From contig AP026073.1 in the NCBI GenBank assembly GCA_024349765.1, forward strand, positions 2,852,001 through 2,916,000: a DNA stretch of 64,000 nt, given 5' to 3'. Below the pieces are notes generated by a model, which saw only the letters and a program-made list of their open reading frames with translations, was not told the DNA's origin and did not search any database. Source of the stretch: Streptomyces nigrescens. GTDB taxonomy: Bacteria; Actinomycetota; Actinomycetes; Streptomycetales; Streptomycetaceae. Below are positions 16,827-28,482 of the stretch, piece after piece. A program made the translations under genes and the position numbers. Each line of letters starts with the position of its first letter. Position 1 is the first letter of the stretch.

Positions 16827-18005
16827 ATGGAACCGAGGGAGTTGTGGGAGCGCCACGCGGTACTCGCACAGGCGTTTTGCAGCAGCGATGACGAGGTCCG
16901 CCGGACGCAGGGACTCCTCGACGAGGCCGAGGCCCGCCGGTCCCGGACCCTGGCCGCCTTCGCCGTGACCGTCGGCAGCGACGCGGTGGTGGCGGACCTG
17001 CTCGGCCTGGACGAGCGCGAAGTGCGGCTGGCCCGCCGCACGGTGGGCAAGGACGACGCCCGCGCGGTCGCCAAGAGCCTGCTCGCCGAACAGCCCCCCG
17101 CGCACGAACAGTCCCCGGCGCGGGAACAGACCACGGTACGCGAGCCGGCCCCCGCCCAGCCGCCCGCCGCGCCGGCCGCCGCCCGCCCCGCACCGGCACA
17201 GCCCGCCGCGGACCGGCCCACGGCGGACCGGCCCGCCCCGGCCGGGACCACGCCCGGCACCCCCGCCGCACCGTCCGGCGCCTCCCCGGTCACCCACGAC
17301 CCGGTCTGGGCGCCGGCCCTCGACGCGGTCCTGATGACCAGCTGGCACACCGGGGTCGACCTCACCGCACTCGCCACCGAACTCGGCCTGGACGTACGCC
17401 TCTTGGTGGCCCGCGCCCAGCAGCTCTCCACGGAGACCCGCCCCGCCCCGGCCACGCCGCCCGACCGCACCGGCCGGCACCGAAGAATGGCCACCCTCCA
17501 GCCCTCCCCGTCGGCCGACACCGGCCCGACGGCCTGGCGCGAACGCGCCGACCGGCCCGCCTGGGAGCAGTACGAGCACGACACCTGGAAACAGCAGCCG
17601 TACCAGCAGTACCAGTCCTACGCGACGAGTCACCCCCAGCACCCGCAGCATCCCCAGTACGGTGCCTCGTCCCCGTCCACCGGCTATCACCAGTACCCCA
17701 CCCACCAGAACCACCACGGCCACCAGGCCCACCAGCACCCTCACGACACCCAGACCACCCAGACCGTTCAGACCCTCCACCCCACCCAGAACGGCCAGCA
17801 CGCCCACCACGGGCACGAGCACCACCCCGGCTACCAGGACCACCAGGAGTACCCGGGGTACGAGTCCCCGCCGCCCGCCGCCCCCACCTGGGACGCCAAC
17901 GCCATCACCGCCGCCCAGCACGACTGGGACGGCATCCTCAGCCAGTGGGAGGCCACCACCCCCACCACCCCACCCCTGTCCGCACCCGGCCACGGAGCCC
18001 CCTGA
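16827..18005 (+). CDS. Q/H-rich low-complexity protein with helical N-terminus
   Basis: This is a protein of about 392 residues. Residues 1-80 form a folded helical domain (ELWERHAVLAQAF, then a helix-turn-helix-like ADLLGLDEREVRLARRTVG). An Ala/Pro linker follows. A second small helical unit (LTALATELGLDVRLLVARAQQL) resembles the first and could be another helix-turn-helix. The C-terminal 140 residues are rich in Gln, His, Tyr and Pro. I cannot assign a function; a DNA-binding regulator with a disordered tail is possible. An upstream in-frame start at 16773 exists without a ribosome site. The intergenic region carries ATCAC-N8-GTGAT, overlapping 16765-16783. Confidence 0.7.
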   Translation: MEPRELWERHAVLAQAFCSSDDEVRRTQGLLDEAEARRSRTLAAFAVTVGSDAVVADLLGLDEREVRLARRTVGKDDARAVAKSLLAEQPPAHEQSPAREQTTVREPAPAQPPAAPAAARPAPAQPAADRPTADRPAPAGTTPGTPAAPSGASPVTHDPVWAPALDAVLMTSWHTGVDLTALATELGLDVRLLVARAQQLSTETRPAPATPPDRTGRHRRMATLQPSPSADTGPTAWRERADRPAWEQYEHDTWKQQPYQQYQSYATSHPQHPQHPQYGASSPSTGYHQYPTHQNHHGHQAHQHPHDTQTTQTVQTLHPTQNGQHAHHGHEHHPGYQDHQEYPGYESPPPAAPTWDANAITAAQHDWDGILSQWEATTPTTPPLSAPGHGAP

Positions 18006-18058
18006 CCGGACCGCCCGTCCCACCCGCGGCTCCTCACCCCCACGGGTGAGCCGTCGTC

Positions 18059-18064
18059 TAGAGT
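18059..18064 (+). promoter_or_regulatory. -10 element of the folD promoter
   Basis: TAGAGT matches the actinobacterial -10 box and lies 7 bp before the first base of the ZTP riboswitch, so transcription should start at or near the aptamer. Confidence 0.55.
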
Positions 18065-18070
18065 GGACGG

Positions 18071-18150
18071 CGGGCCGTGACTGGCGCTTGGGTGGAGTAC
18101 CACCGGGGAGCGGCCCGGCCGACAGGGCCACTGCCGCGCGCCTGGGCGAT
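18071..18150 (+). ncRNA. ZTP (pfl motif) riboswitch upstream of folD
   Basis: The leader matches the pfl/ZTP consensus closely. CGGGCCG (18071-18077) pairs with CGGCCCG (18111-18117). The conserved GTGACTGGCG follows the first strand, and GGTGG (18091-18095) pairs with CCACC (18100-18104), followed by GGGGAGCGG. The conserved downstream GCGCCTGGGC (18138-18147) can pair with GGCGC (18083-18087) as the third stem. ZTP/ZMP signals 10-formyl-THF shortage and turns on one-carbon genes such as folD (known class). It ends about 25 nt before the ATG, so it may control ribosome access. Confidence 0.93.
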
Positions 18151-18175
18151 CGACGACGACGCTCAGGAGTACCCG

Positions 18176-19030
18176 ATGTCCCCGACCGCCCGCCTCATGG
18201 ACGGCACCGCGCTGGCCCGCCAGATCGTCGAGCAGGCCGCCGAGCGCGCCGCCGCCCTCACCGAGCGGACCGGCCAGGCCCCGTGCCTCGCGACCGTCCT
18301 GGTGGGGGAGGACCCCGCCTCGGAGACGTACGTCCGGATGAAGCGCAACCGCTGCGGGAAGGCCGGCATCCGCTCCCGGCACGTGGCCCTGCCCGCCGCC
18401 ACCACGACCGGCGAACTGGTCGACACCCTCACCGCGCTCTCCCAGGACCCCGAGGTGCACGGCATCCTCCTCCAGCACCCGGTCGGGCCGCACATCGACG
18501 AGCGCGCCGCCTTCGAGGCCATCGCCCCGGAGAAGGACGTCGACGGCGTCACCTACCACTCCTTCGCCACCATGAGCTTCGGCGCCGAGGGCTTCGCCTC
18601 CTGCACCCCCGGCGGCATCCTCCGGCTGCTCGACCACTACGGCGTCGAGCCGGCCGGCAAGCACGCCGTCGTGGTCGGCCGCAGCGCGATCCTCGGCAAG
18701 CCGGTCGGGATGCTGCTGCTCGGCCGCAACGCCACCGTGACGTACTGCCACTCCCGCACCACCGACCTCGCCGCCCACACCCGCCAGGCCGACATCCTGA
18801 TCGCCGCGGTCGGCCGGCCCCGCCTCCTCACCGCCGACCACATCAAGCCCGGCGCGGTCGTCATCGACGCGGGCTACAACCCCGGCAACATCGGCGACGT
18901 CGACTTCGACTCCGCCGCCACCCGCGCCTCCCTGATCACCCCGGTCCCCGGCGGCGTCGGCCCCATGACCATCGCCACCCTCCTCACCCAAACCGTCGAC
19001 GCCGCCGCCCGCCAGCTGAAGGGGGCCTGA
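18176..19030 (+). CDS. folD: Bifunctional methylene-THF dehydrogenase/methenyl-THF cyclohydrolase
   Basis: This 284-residue FolD has the catalytic YVRMK (Tyr-x3-Lys) near residue 52, the LLQHPVG substrate loop, SCTPGGI and the NADP-binding VVVGRSAILGKPVGMLLL segment. It ends with the usual TPVPGGVGPMTIATLL. It interconverts 5,10-methylene-, methenyl- and 10-formyl-THF in the cytosol. The ATG follows CAGGAGT. A ZTP riboswitch in the leader controls it. The choline cluster further on makes methylene-THF, so the two pathways meet here (inference). Confidence 0.97.
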   Translation: MSPTARLMDGTALARQIVEQAAERAAALTERTGQAPCLATVLVGEDPASETYVRMKRNRCGKAGIRSRHVALPAATTTGELVDTLTALSQDPEVHGILLQHPVGPHIDERAAFEAIAPEKDVDGVTYHSFATMSFGAEGFASCTPGGILRLLDHYGVEPAGKHAVVVGRSAILGKPVGMLLLGRNATVTYCHSRTTDLAAHTRQADILIAAVGRPRLLTADHIKPGAVVIDAGYNPGNIGDVDFDSAATRASLITPVPGGVGPMTIATLLTQTVDAAARQLKGA

Positions 19031-19103
19031 CCCGGGAAGGCCCCGAGGGCGGCCCGTGCGCAAAGGGCCGAAAGCGTGCGGTCCCGGCACCCCCGCCGAA
19101 CGT

Positions 19104-19129
19104 ATGATCACGAGAGGGCAGTTGATCAT
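19104..19129. promoter_or_regulatory. Inverted repeat overlapping the SDR promoter
   Basis: ATGATCA (19104-19110) and TGATCAT (19123-19129) are perfect arms 12 nt apart. A -10-like TATGAT (19103-19108) overlaps the left arm, so a bound repressor would block the SDR gene. The regulator is unknown. Confidence 0.45.
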
Positions 19130-19147
19130 CGGGGAGGCGGGAACGGC

Positions 19148-19966
19148 ATGACGGAACGGCGAGTGGTGGTCGTGACGGGCGGCGGCACCGGCATCGGCGC
19201 CGCCACGGCGCGGCTGTTGCGGGCGGCCGGGCACGACGTGGTGATCTCCGGCCGCCGCCCGGAACCGCTGCGCCGCCTCGCCGAGGAGACCGGCGCGCTG
19301 GCCCACCCCTCCGACACCGCCGACCCCGAGTCCGTACAGGACCTCGTCGACACCACGGTGTCCGCCTACGGCCGGATCGACGGACTGGTCGTCAACGCCG
19401 GTGTGGAACGCAGCGGTTCGGTGGGGGACATCTCGCTGGAGGACTGGCACACCGTCATGTCCACCAACCTCACCGGCGCCTTCCTCCTCCAACGCGCCGC
19501 CCTGCCACACCTGTTGGCCTCCCGTGGCGCGGTCGTCGCGGTCGCCTCCGTTTCCGCGCTGCGCAACGGCACCGCCAACGCCGCCTATGCGACGTCGAAA
19601 GCGGCACTGCTCCAGCTCTGCCGCTCGCTCGCCGTCGACTACGGCCGGGACGGCCTGCGTGCCAACATCGTCTGCCCCAGCTGGGTCCGTACGGAGATGG
19701 CCGACCGCCGGATGGCCCGCTTCGCCGAGGAGGCCGGCCTCCCGGACGGGATCGACGCCGCGTACGAGGAGGCCACCCGGCTCCTCCCGGCCGGCCGCCC
19801 CGGCGAGCCGGAGGAGGTCGCCGAGGCGATCGTCTGGCTCCTCTCCCCGGCGGCGTCCTTCGTCAACGGCGCCGTCCTCACCGTCGACGGCGGCGCCACG
19901 GCCTTCGACACGGGCGGCGCCGCCTTCTCGTACCGCATCGACCCCCGCGACACCCCGGCCTCCTGA
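19148..19966 (+). CDS. Short-chain dehydrogenase/reductase
   Basis: This 272-residue classical SDR has a TGGGTGIG cofactor motif (residues 10-17), NAGV, a catalytic Ser in VASVSAL, YATSK (YxxxK) and the C-terminal GAVLTVDGG. It is an NAD(P)-dependent oxidoreductase, and its substrate cannot be inferred. The ATG follows GGGGAGGCGGG. A possible operator lies in its promoter. It converges on the ferredoxin reductase of the choline cluster and shows no operon link with folD. Confidence 0.92.
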   Translation: MTERRVVVVTGGGTGIGAATARLLRAAGHDVVISGRRPEPLRRLAEETGALAHPSDTADPESVQDLVDTTVSAYGRIDGLVVNAGVERSGSVGDISLEDWHTVMSTNLTGAFLLQRAALPHLLASRGAVVAVASVSALRNGTANAAYATSKAALLQLCRSLAVDYGRDGLRANIVCPSWVRTEMADRRMARFAEEAGLPDGIDAAYEEATRLLPAGRPGEPEEVAEAIVWLLSPAASFVNGAVLTVDGGATAFDTGGAAFSYRIDPRDTPAS

Positions 19967-19987
19967 CCCCGGGGGCCCGGGCGGAGG

Positions 19988-21157
19988 TCAGGTGGTGGCC
20001 GGCTGGGTGGCGCGGGCGAGGTCGCGGCGGTGCCGCATGAACGGGCGGGGGCGGTTGAGGGCGAGCACCGCGGTGGTCCGGCCCTCGCGTTCGTAACAGG
20101 CCAGGAAGCTGCGGTCGTCGGGGGAGCCTTCGAGGATCCGCGGGGTGTCGTCGGGCCCGCGGCGGCCGGCGAACTGGATGCGGACGCCGTACTGGTCGGA
20201 CCAGAAGTAGGGGAGTGCCCGGTGGGTGGCGACCGTGCGGCCGGCGAGGAGATTGCGGGCGGCGACCGTGGCCTGTTCGGTCGCGCTGGTCCAGTGCTCG
20301 GCCCGGACGCCGGCCACCCTGGCGACGTCGCCGACCGCGACGACGTTGGGCAGCGCGGTGACGCAGCCGGCGTCGCAGACCACGCCGTCGTCGAGGGGCA
20401 GCGCGGAGGAGGCGAGCCAGTCGGTGTGCGGCCGGACGCCGATGCCGACGACGACCACGTCGGCGGGCAGGCGGCGGCCGTCGGACAGCTCGACCGAGGT
20501 GACACGGGGGTCGGCGCCGGCGCCGTGCAGGGCGGCCACGCCGGTGCCGGTCAGCAGGGTGACGCCGTGGTCCGCGTGCAGCGCGGTGCAGATCCGGGCC
20601 ATCTCGTCGCCGAGTTGCGGCAGGAGCGGGAGCGGGGCGGCCTCGACCACGGTGACGTCATGGCCGAGGGCGGCACAGGATGAGGCGACCTCGGCACCGA
20701 TGAATCCGGCGCCGATGACGACGACGCGGACCGGGCCCCGGGTCAGGTCGGCGCGCAGGGCGCGGGCGTCGTCCAGGGTGCGCAGGGTGTGGGTGCCGGC
20801 GGGTGCCGGGCCGGGGAGGCGGCGCGGGGTGGCGCCGGTGGCGAGGACCACGCCGTCGGCGGTCAGCGGCCGGCCGTGGTCCAGCAGTACCGCGCCGGCG
20901 GCGGTGTCCAGGCCGGTGGCCCGGGTGCCGAGCAGCCACTCGGCGTCGAGTTCGGCGGTCTCCTCGGCGTCGGCCAGGGCGAGTTGGTCCTGGCCGGTGG
21001 TGCCGGTGAGGAAGTCCTTGGACAGCGGCGGCCGGTCGTAGGGGCGGTGGTGCTCGTCCCCGACGATGACCAGCCGGCCGTCGAACCCCTCGGCGCGCAG
21101 GGCCCGGGCGGCGTACAGACCCGCCAGCGAGGCCCCGATGACAGCGACCGACTTCAT
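19988..21157 (-). CDS. FAD-dependent ferredoxin reductase
   Basis: This 389-residue reductase is of the BphA4/PdR type, with the N-terminal FAD motif VIGASLAGLYAARAL, the NAD motif VIGAGFIGAEVAS (about residue 147) and ATG and VAVGDVA motifs. It transfers electrons from NAD(P)H to a ferredoxin. Its start overlaps the stop of a Rieske ferredoxin gene (ATGA), so the two form a unit. With the Rieske oxygenase of the neighbouring operon they would make a three-component glycine betaine demethylase. Confidence 0.92.
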   Translation of the reverse strand: MKSVAVIGASLAGLYAARALRAEGFDGRLVIVGDEHHRPYDRPPLSKDFLTGTTGQDQLALADAEETAELDAEWLLGTRATGLDTAAGAVLLDHGRPLTADGVVLATGATPRRLPGPAPAGTHTLRTLDDARALRADLTRGPVRVVVIGAGFIGAEVASSCAALGHDVTVVEAAPLPLLPQLGDEMARICTALHADHGVTLLTGTGVAALHGAGADPRVTSVELSDGRRLPADVVVVGIGVRPHTDWLASSALPLDDGVVCDAGCVTALPNVVAVGDVARVAGVRAEHWTSATEQATVAARNLLAGRTVATHRALPYFWSDQYGVRIQFAGRRGPDDTPRILEGSPDDRSFLACYEREGRTTAVLALNRPRPFMRHRRDLARATQPATT

Positions 21158-21474
21158 GCGGCGGTGCCCTCCTCGGCGACGTGGTGCACGTAGATCATGC
21201 CGTCCTCGACGGTCACCGGATGGGTCCGCACGGCCCGGCGGGCGGGCAGACAGGTGGGCGCACCGGTGCGGAGATCGAATGAAGCGGCGTGCAGCGGGCA
21301 TTCGACCAGACACCCCTCCAGCCAGCCGTCCGCGAGCGAGGCGTCCTGGTGGGTGCAGGTGTCGTCGATGGCGTACAGCTGCCCGTCGGCGTTGAAGACG
21401 GCGATCGGAGGTGCGGTGTCGATGCGTACGGACTCGCCTGCGGGCAGGTCGGCAAGGTGGCAGACAGGAATCAC
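21154..21474 (-). CDS. Rieske-type [2Fe-2S] ferredoxin
   Basis: This is a 106-residue Rieske ferredoxin with cluster ligands Cys40-x-His42 and Cys59-x2-His62 (CTH and CPLH). It is the size of stand-alone BphF-type ferredoxins. It starts at a GTG and overlaps the reductase gene downstream. It likely carries electrons from the reductase to the glycine betaine oxygenase encoded at 27.4 kb. The gene is divergent from the IclR gene across a region holding an inverted repeat. Confidence 0.93.
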   Translation of the reverse strand: MIPVCHLADLPAGESVRIDTAPPIAVFNADGQLYAIDDTCTHQDASLADGWLEGCLVECPLHAASFDLRTGAPTCLPARRAVRTHPVTVEDGMIYVHHVAEEGTAA

Positions 21475-21513
21475 GGGACCCCCCTGTTACTCTTCGGTAT
21501 CATCGAGTTTCGC

Positions 21514-21542
21514 GTTGCGCACGATGGAGCGCTATGCGCAAC
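21514..21542. promoter_or_regulatory. Candidate IclR operator, ferredoxin/IclR intergenic region
   Basis: GTTGCGCA (21514-21521) and TGCGCAAC (21535-21542) form a perfect inverted repeat with a 13-nt spacer. The same half-site, GCGCAAC, recurs twice upstream of the formaldehyde dehydrogenase gene. That supports one regulator for both sides. Confidence 0.65.
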
Positions 21543-21642
21543 AGAATCCAGACCGGGGACGGGTGCGTCAAGCGCTCCCCGGAATTGCCGACCGTTCAAT
21601 TTCGGACCCGCTACCAGGCGGCCAGGTGGTGAGAACCAACAC

Positions 21643-22446
21643 ATGACGGACATCGTGGAGGGGCGGACGGACGGCAGGCCGTCGAAGGGACCGGCGAGCG
21701 CCGTGCAGTCGGTGGACCGCGCGGTGACCGTGCTGGAGATCCTCGCCCGGCACGGCGAGGCCGGGGTGACCGAGGTCGCCGACGAACTGGGCGTGCACAA
21801 ATCGACCGCGTTCCGGCTGCTCGGCGTGCTGGAGAGCCGCGGTCTGGTCGGCCAGGAGCAGGAGCGCGGCAAGTACTTCCTCGCGGCCGGCGTGCTGCGG
21901 CTGGCCGGCGCGGCCGCCGTCCGGCTGGACATCTCCCAGGAGGGTGCCGCGGTCTGCCGGCAACTGGCCGACGAGCTCGGGGAGACCGTCAACATCGCCG
22001 TGCTGGAGAGCGACGCCGCGGTGAACATCATGCAGGCCCGCGGCCCGGCCTCGGTCACCGCGCAGAACTGGCTCGGCCGGCGCACCCCGCTGCACGCCAC
22101 CTCCAGCGGCAAGGCGCTGCTGGCGTACCAGCCGGCGCCGGTCCAGGACGCCGTCCTCGGCCGGAAACTGCCGCGGCTCACCGAGCGCACGGTCACCTCG
22201 GCCGAGGAACTGCGCCGCGAACTGGCGGAGGTCGTCGAGCGCGGCTTCGCGATGGCGGTCGAGGAACTGGAGCTGGGGCTGCGCGCGGTCGCGGCACCGG
22301 TGCGGGCGCACGACGGCTCGGTGATCGGGGCCATCAGCGTGTCCGTGCCCGCGTACCGGCTGGACGAGGACCGGCTGCCCGAGGTCGTCAAGGGCACCGT
22401 CTCCGCGGCCGAGGAGCTCTCCCGCCGTATGGGATACGCCTGTTGA
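21643..22446 (+). CDS. IclR-family transcriptional regulator of choline/betaine catabolism
   Basis: This 267-residue protein has an N-terminal winged helix-turn-helix (VQSVDRAVTVLEIL...VTEVADELGVHKSTAFRLLGVLESRGLV, quoted in part) and an IclR effector domain (TPLHATSSGKALLAY, VEELELGLRAVAAPV). It sits between the two arms of the choline cluster and faces inverted repeats that recur in both promoters, so it likely controls both. The ATG at 21643 is used. A long in-frame extension upstream covers the operator and the ferredoxin gene and is not credible. A strong terminator follows. Confidence 0.93.
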   Translation: MTDIVEGRTDGRPSKGPASAVQSVDRAVTVLEILARHGEAGVTEVADELGVHKSTAFRLLGVLESRGLVGQEQERGKYFLAAGVLRLAGAAAVRLDISQEGAAVCRQLADELGETVNIAVLESDAAVNIMQARGPASVTAQNWLGRRTPLHATSSGKALLAYQPAPVQDAVLGRKLPRLTERTVTSAEELRRELAEVVERGFAMAVEELELGLRAVAAPVRAHDGSVIGAISVSVPAYRLDEDRLPEVVKGTVSAAEELSRRMGYAC

Positions 22447-22464
22447 GCCGCTGACGGGCGGGTG

Positions 22465-22507
22465 ACGGCGGCGGGGCCGGGGCGCACAGCTCCGGCCCCG
22501 CCGCCGT
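22465..22507 (+). terminator. Terminator after the IclR gene
   Basis: Perfect 16-bp arms (22465-22480 and 22492-22507, beginning ACGGCGGCGG) have an 11-nt loop, directly after the IclR stop. The hairpin isolates the regulator from the catabolic operon. Confidence 0.85.
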
Positions 22508-22553
22508 GTCCGGACGCGTAACGAGCCTTTTACGAACAGCTGGCCCGTACCCC

Positions 22554-22619
22554 TTGACGGTGCCGAGACGGCGTTCCCACTATGTCTCTCATCGCGCAAC
22601 CAGTCGTGCACTGCGCAAC
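22554..22619 (+). promoter_or_regulatory. Promoter and half-site repeats of the choline catabolic operon
   Basis: TTGACG (22554-22559) and CACTAT (22578-22583), 18 bp apart, fit a housekeeping promoter. Just downstream are two direct copies of GCGCAAC (22594-22600 and 22613-22619), 19 bp apart. They match the half-site of the inverted repeat at 21514-21542, which suggests IclR-type control. Confidence 0.55.
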
Positions 22620-22624
22620 ACTGA

Positions 22625-26173
<3,549 letters not shown>

Positions 26174-26182
26174 GAGACGCTC

Positions 26183-27340
26183 GTGTCACCGTCTTACGAC
26201 GTCATCGTCCTCGGCCTCGGCGGCATGGGCAGCGCCGCCGCCCACCACCTGTCCGCACGCGGCGCCCGGGTCCTCGGCCTGGAGAAGTTCGGCCCGGTAC
26301 ACAGCCACGGCTCCAGCCACGGCGGTTCCCGGATCACCCGCCAGTCCTACTTCGAGGACCCCGCCTACGTCCCCCTGCTGCTGCGCGCCTACGAACTGTA
26401 CGAGGAACTGGAGCAGGCGACCGGCCGGGAGATCGCCACCCTGTGCGGCGGCGTGATGGTCGGCCGCCCCGACTCCCGCACCGTCGCCGGCTCCCTGCTC
26501 TCCGCCGAGCGCTGGAACCTGCCCCACGACCTCCTCGACGCGGCCGAGATCCGCCGCCGCTTCCCCACCCTCAGCCCGAAGGACGACGAGGTCGCCCTCT
26601 ACGAGGCGCGGGCCGGCCTGGTCCGGCCCGAGAACACCGTCGCCGCCCACCTCCAGCTGGCCACCCGCCGGGGCGCCGACCTGCACTACGAGGAACCGGT
26701 CACCCGCTGGGAGCCGTACCGCGACGGCGTCCGCGTCCACACCCCCGAAAACACCTACACCGCGAGCCAGTTGGTGATCTGTCCCGGCGCCTGGGCGCCC
26801 CGGCTGCTCGACGACCTCGGCGTCCCGTTCACCATCGAACGGCAGATCATGTACTGGTTCCAGCCGCACGGCGGCACCGCCCGCTTCGACCCCGCACACC
26901 ACCCCATCTACATCTGGGAGGACGCCACCGGCTCCCAGGTCTACGGCTTCCCCGCCATCGACGGCCCCGCCCTGGGCGCCAAGGTCGCCTTCTTCCGCAA
27001 GGGCACCGCCTGCACCCCGGAAACCATCGACCGGACCGTCCACGACCACGAAGTCGCCGCCATGGCGGACCGGATGTCCCGGCACATCCCCGCCCTGCCC
27101 GGCCGCTTCCTCAAGGCCGCCACCTGCATGTACTCCAACACCCCCGACGAGCACTTCGTCATCGCCCGGCACCCCGCCCACCCCGACAACGTGACCGTGG
27201 CCTGCGGGTTCTCCGGACACGGCTTCAAGTTCGTGCCGGTCGTCGGGGAGATCCTCGCCGACCTGGCGCTGACCGGCACCACCGCGCACCCCATCGAGCT
27301 GTTCGACCCGCGCCGGCTCGCCGCCGCGCCCGCCGTCTGA
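26183..27340 (+). CDS. soxA: Monomeric sarcosine oxidase
   Basis: This 385-residue flavoenzyme of the MSOX/MTOX family has the N-terminal FAD motif [15 protein letters not shown] and [16 protein letters not shown]. Cys315 in the [12 protein letters not shown] segment aligns with the covalent-FAD cysteine of Bacillus MSOX (family knowledge). It oxidises sarcosine to glycine, formaldehyde and H2O2. The GTG start lies after TAGGAGACG, 9 bp past the dimethylglycine dehydrogenase stop. Being single-subunit, it differs from the four-subunit SoxBDAG enzyme of many bacteria. Confidence 0.93.
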   Translation: MSPSYDVIVLGLGGMGSAAAHHLSARGARVLGLEKFGPVHSHGSSHGGSRITRQSYFEDPAYVPLLLRAYELYEELEQATGREIATLCGGVMVGRPDSRTVAGSLLSAERWNLPHDLLDAAEIRRRFPTLSPKDDEVALYEARAGLVRPENTVAAHLQLATRRGADLHYEEPVTRWEPYRDGVRVHTPENTYTASQLVICPGAWAPRLLDDLGVPFTIERQIMYWFQPHGGTARFDPAHHPIYIWEDATGSQVYGFPAIDGPALGAKVAFFRKGTACTPETIDRTVHDHEVAAMADRMSRHIPALPGRFLKAATCMYSNTPDEHFVIARHPAHPDNVTVACGFSGHGFKFVPVVGEILADLALTGTTAHPIELFDPRRLAAAPAV

Positions 27341-27351
27341 GGAGTCCGCCC

Positions 27352-28482
27352 GTGACGACGCTCCCCCTGCCCCCGAGCCTCATCGCCACGCTCCCCGGCC
27401 ACTACTACACCGACCCCGCGCTCTTCCGCACCGAACAGGAGCGGATCTTCGAGCGCACGTGGTTCTGCGCCGTCCGCTCCGCCGACCTCGACAAGCCCGG
27501 CGCCTTCCGCACCGTCCAGGTCGGCCGCGAGAACGTCCTGATCACCCGCTCCCGCACCGGCGGGCTACGCGCCTTCCTCAACGTCTGCCGGCACCGCGGC
27601 GCCCGCCTCTGCACCGAAACCCAGGGCCAGGTCCGCCGCACCCTCCAATGCCCCTACCACGCCTGGACCTACGACCTCGACGGCAAACTGATCGCCGCCC
27701 CCAACCTCACCAAGATGCCCGACGTCGACCGCGCCACCTACGGCCTCGTCACCGTCGCGCTGCGCGAATGGCTCGGCTACGCCTGGGTGTGCCTGGCCGA
27801 CGAACCCCCGTCCTTCGAGGACACCGTGATCGGCGCGGCCGTCGAACGGCTCGGCGAGGTGGCCGCCATCGACCACTACGGCACCGAACGGCTCGCCCTC
27901 GGCAAGCGCCTCACCTACGACGTACGCGCCAACTGGAAGCTCATCGTCGAGAACTTCATGGAGTGCTACCACTGCGCCACCATCCACCCCGAACTCACCG
28001 ACGTCCTACCGGAGTTCGCCGACGGCTACGCCGCCCAGTACTACGTCGGCCACGGCGCCGAGTTCGGCGACGGCGTGAAGGGCTTCACCGTCGACGGCAG
28101 CGAGGGATTCGGCAGACTCCCCGAGATCTCCGACGACCAGGACCGCCGCTACTACGCCCTCACCGTCAAGCCCACCGTCTTCGTGAACCTCGTGCCCGAC
28201 CACGTCATCCTGCACCGCATGTTCCCGCTCGCCGAGGACCGCACCGTCGTCGAATGCGACTGGCTCTACGCACCCGACGTCATCGCCTCCGGGGCCGACG
28301 TGTCCAAGTCCGTCGAACTGTTCCACCGCGTCAACGCCCAGGACTTCGCCGCGTGCGAACGCACCCAGCCCGCCATGTCCTCCCGCGCCTACCGCTCCGG
28401 CGGCGTCCTCGTCCCCACCGAACACCACATCGGGATCTTCCACAGCTGGCTCCTGCAGCAGTTGGGAGCCGACGGTGCCTGA
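27352..28482 (+). CDS. gbcA: Rieske oxygenase alpha subunit, glycine betaine demethylase type
   Basis: This 376-residue ring-hydroxylating-type oxygenase has Rieske ligands Cys79-x-His81 and Cys100-x2-His103. The mononuclear iron site is in NFMECYHCATIHPEL. It resembles GbcA/BmoA-type glycine betaine monooxygenases rather than aromatic dioxygenases, and no beta subunit is nearby. It would convert glycine betaine to dimethylglycine and formaldehyde. Electrons should come from the Rieske ferredoxin and reductase at 20.0-21.5 kb. GTG start after GGAG. The stop overlaps the aldehyde dehydrogenase gene by 8 bp. Confidence 0.92.
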   Translation: MTTLPLPPSLIATLPGHYYTDPALFRTEQERIFERTWFCAVRSADLDKPGAFRTVQVGRENVLITRSRTGGLRAFLNVCRHRGARLCTETQGQVRRTLQCPYHAWTYDLDGKLIAAPNLTKMPDVDRATYGLVTVALREWLGYAWVCLADEPPSFEDTVIGAAVERLGEVAAIDHYGTERLALGKRLTYDVRANWKLIVENFMECYHCATIHPELTDVLPEFADGYAAQYYVGHGAEFGDGVKGFTVDGSEGFGRLPEISDDQDRRYYALTVKPTVFVNLVPDHVILHRMFPLAEDRTVVECDWLYAPDVIASGADVSKSVELFHRVNAQDFAACERTQPAMSSRAYRSGGVLVPTEHHIGIFHSWLLQQLGADGA

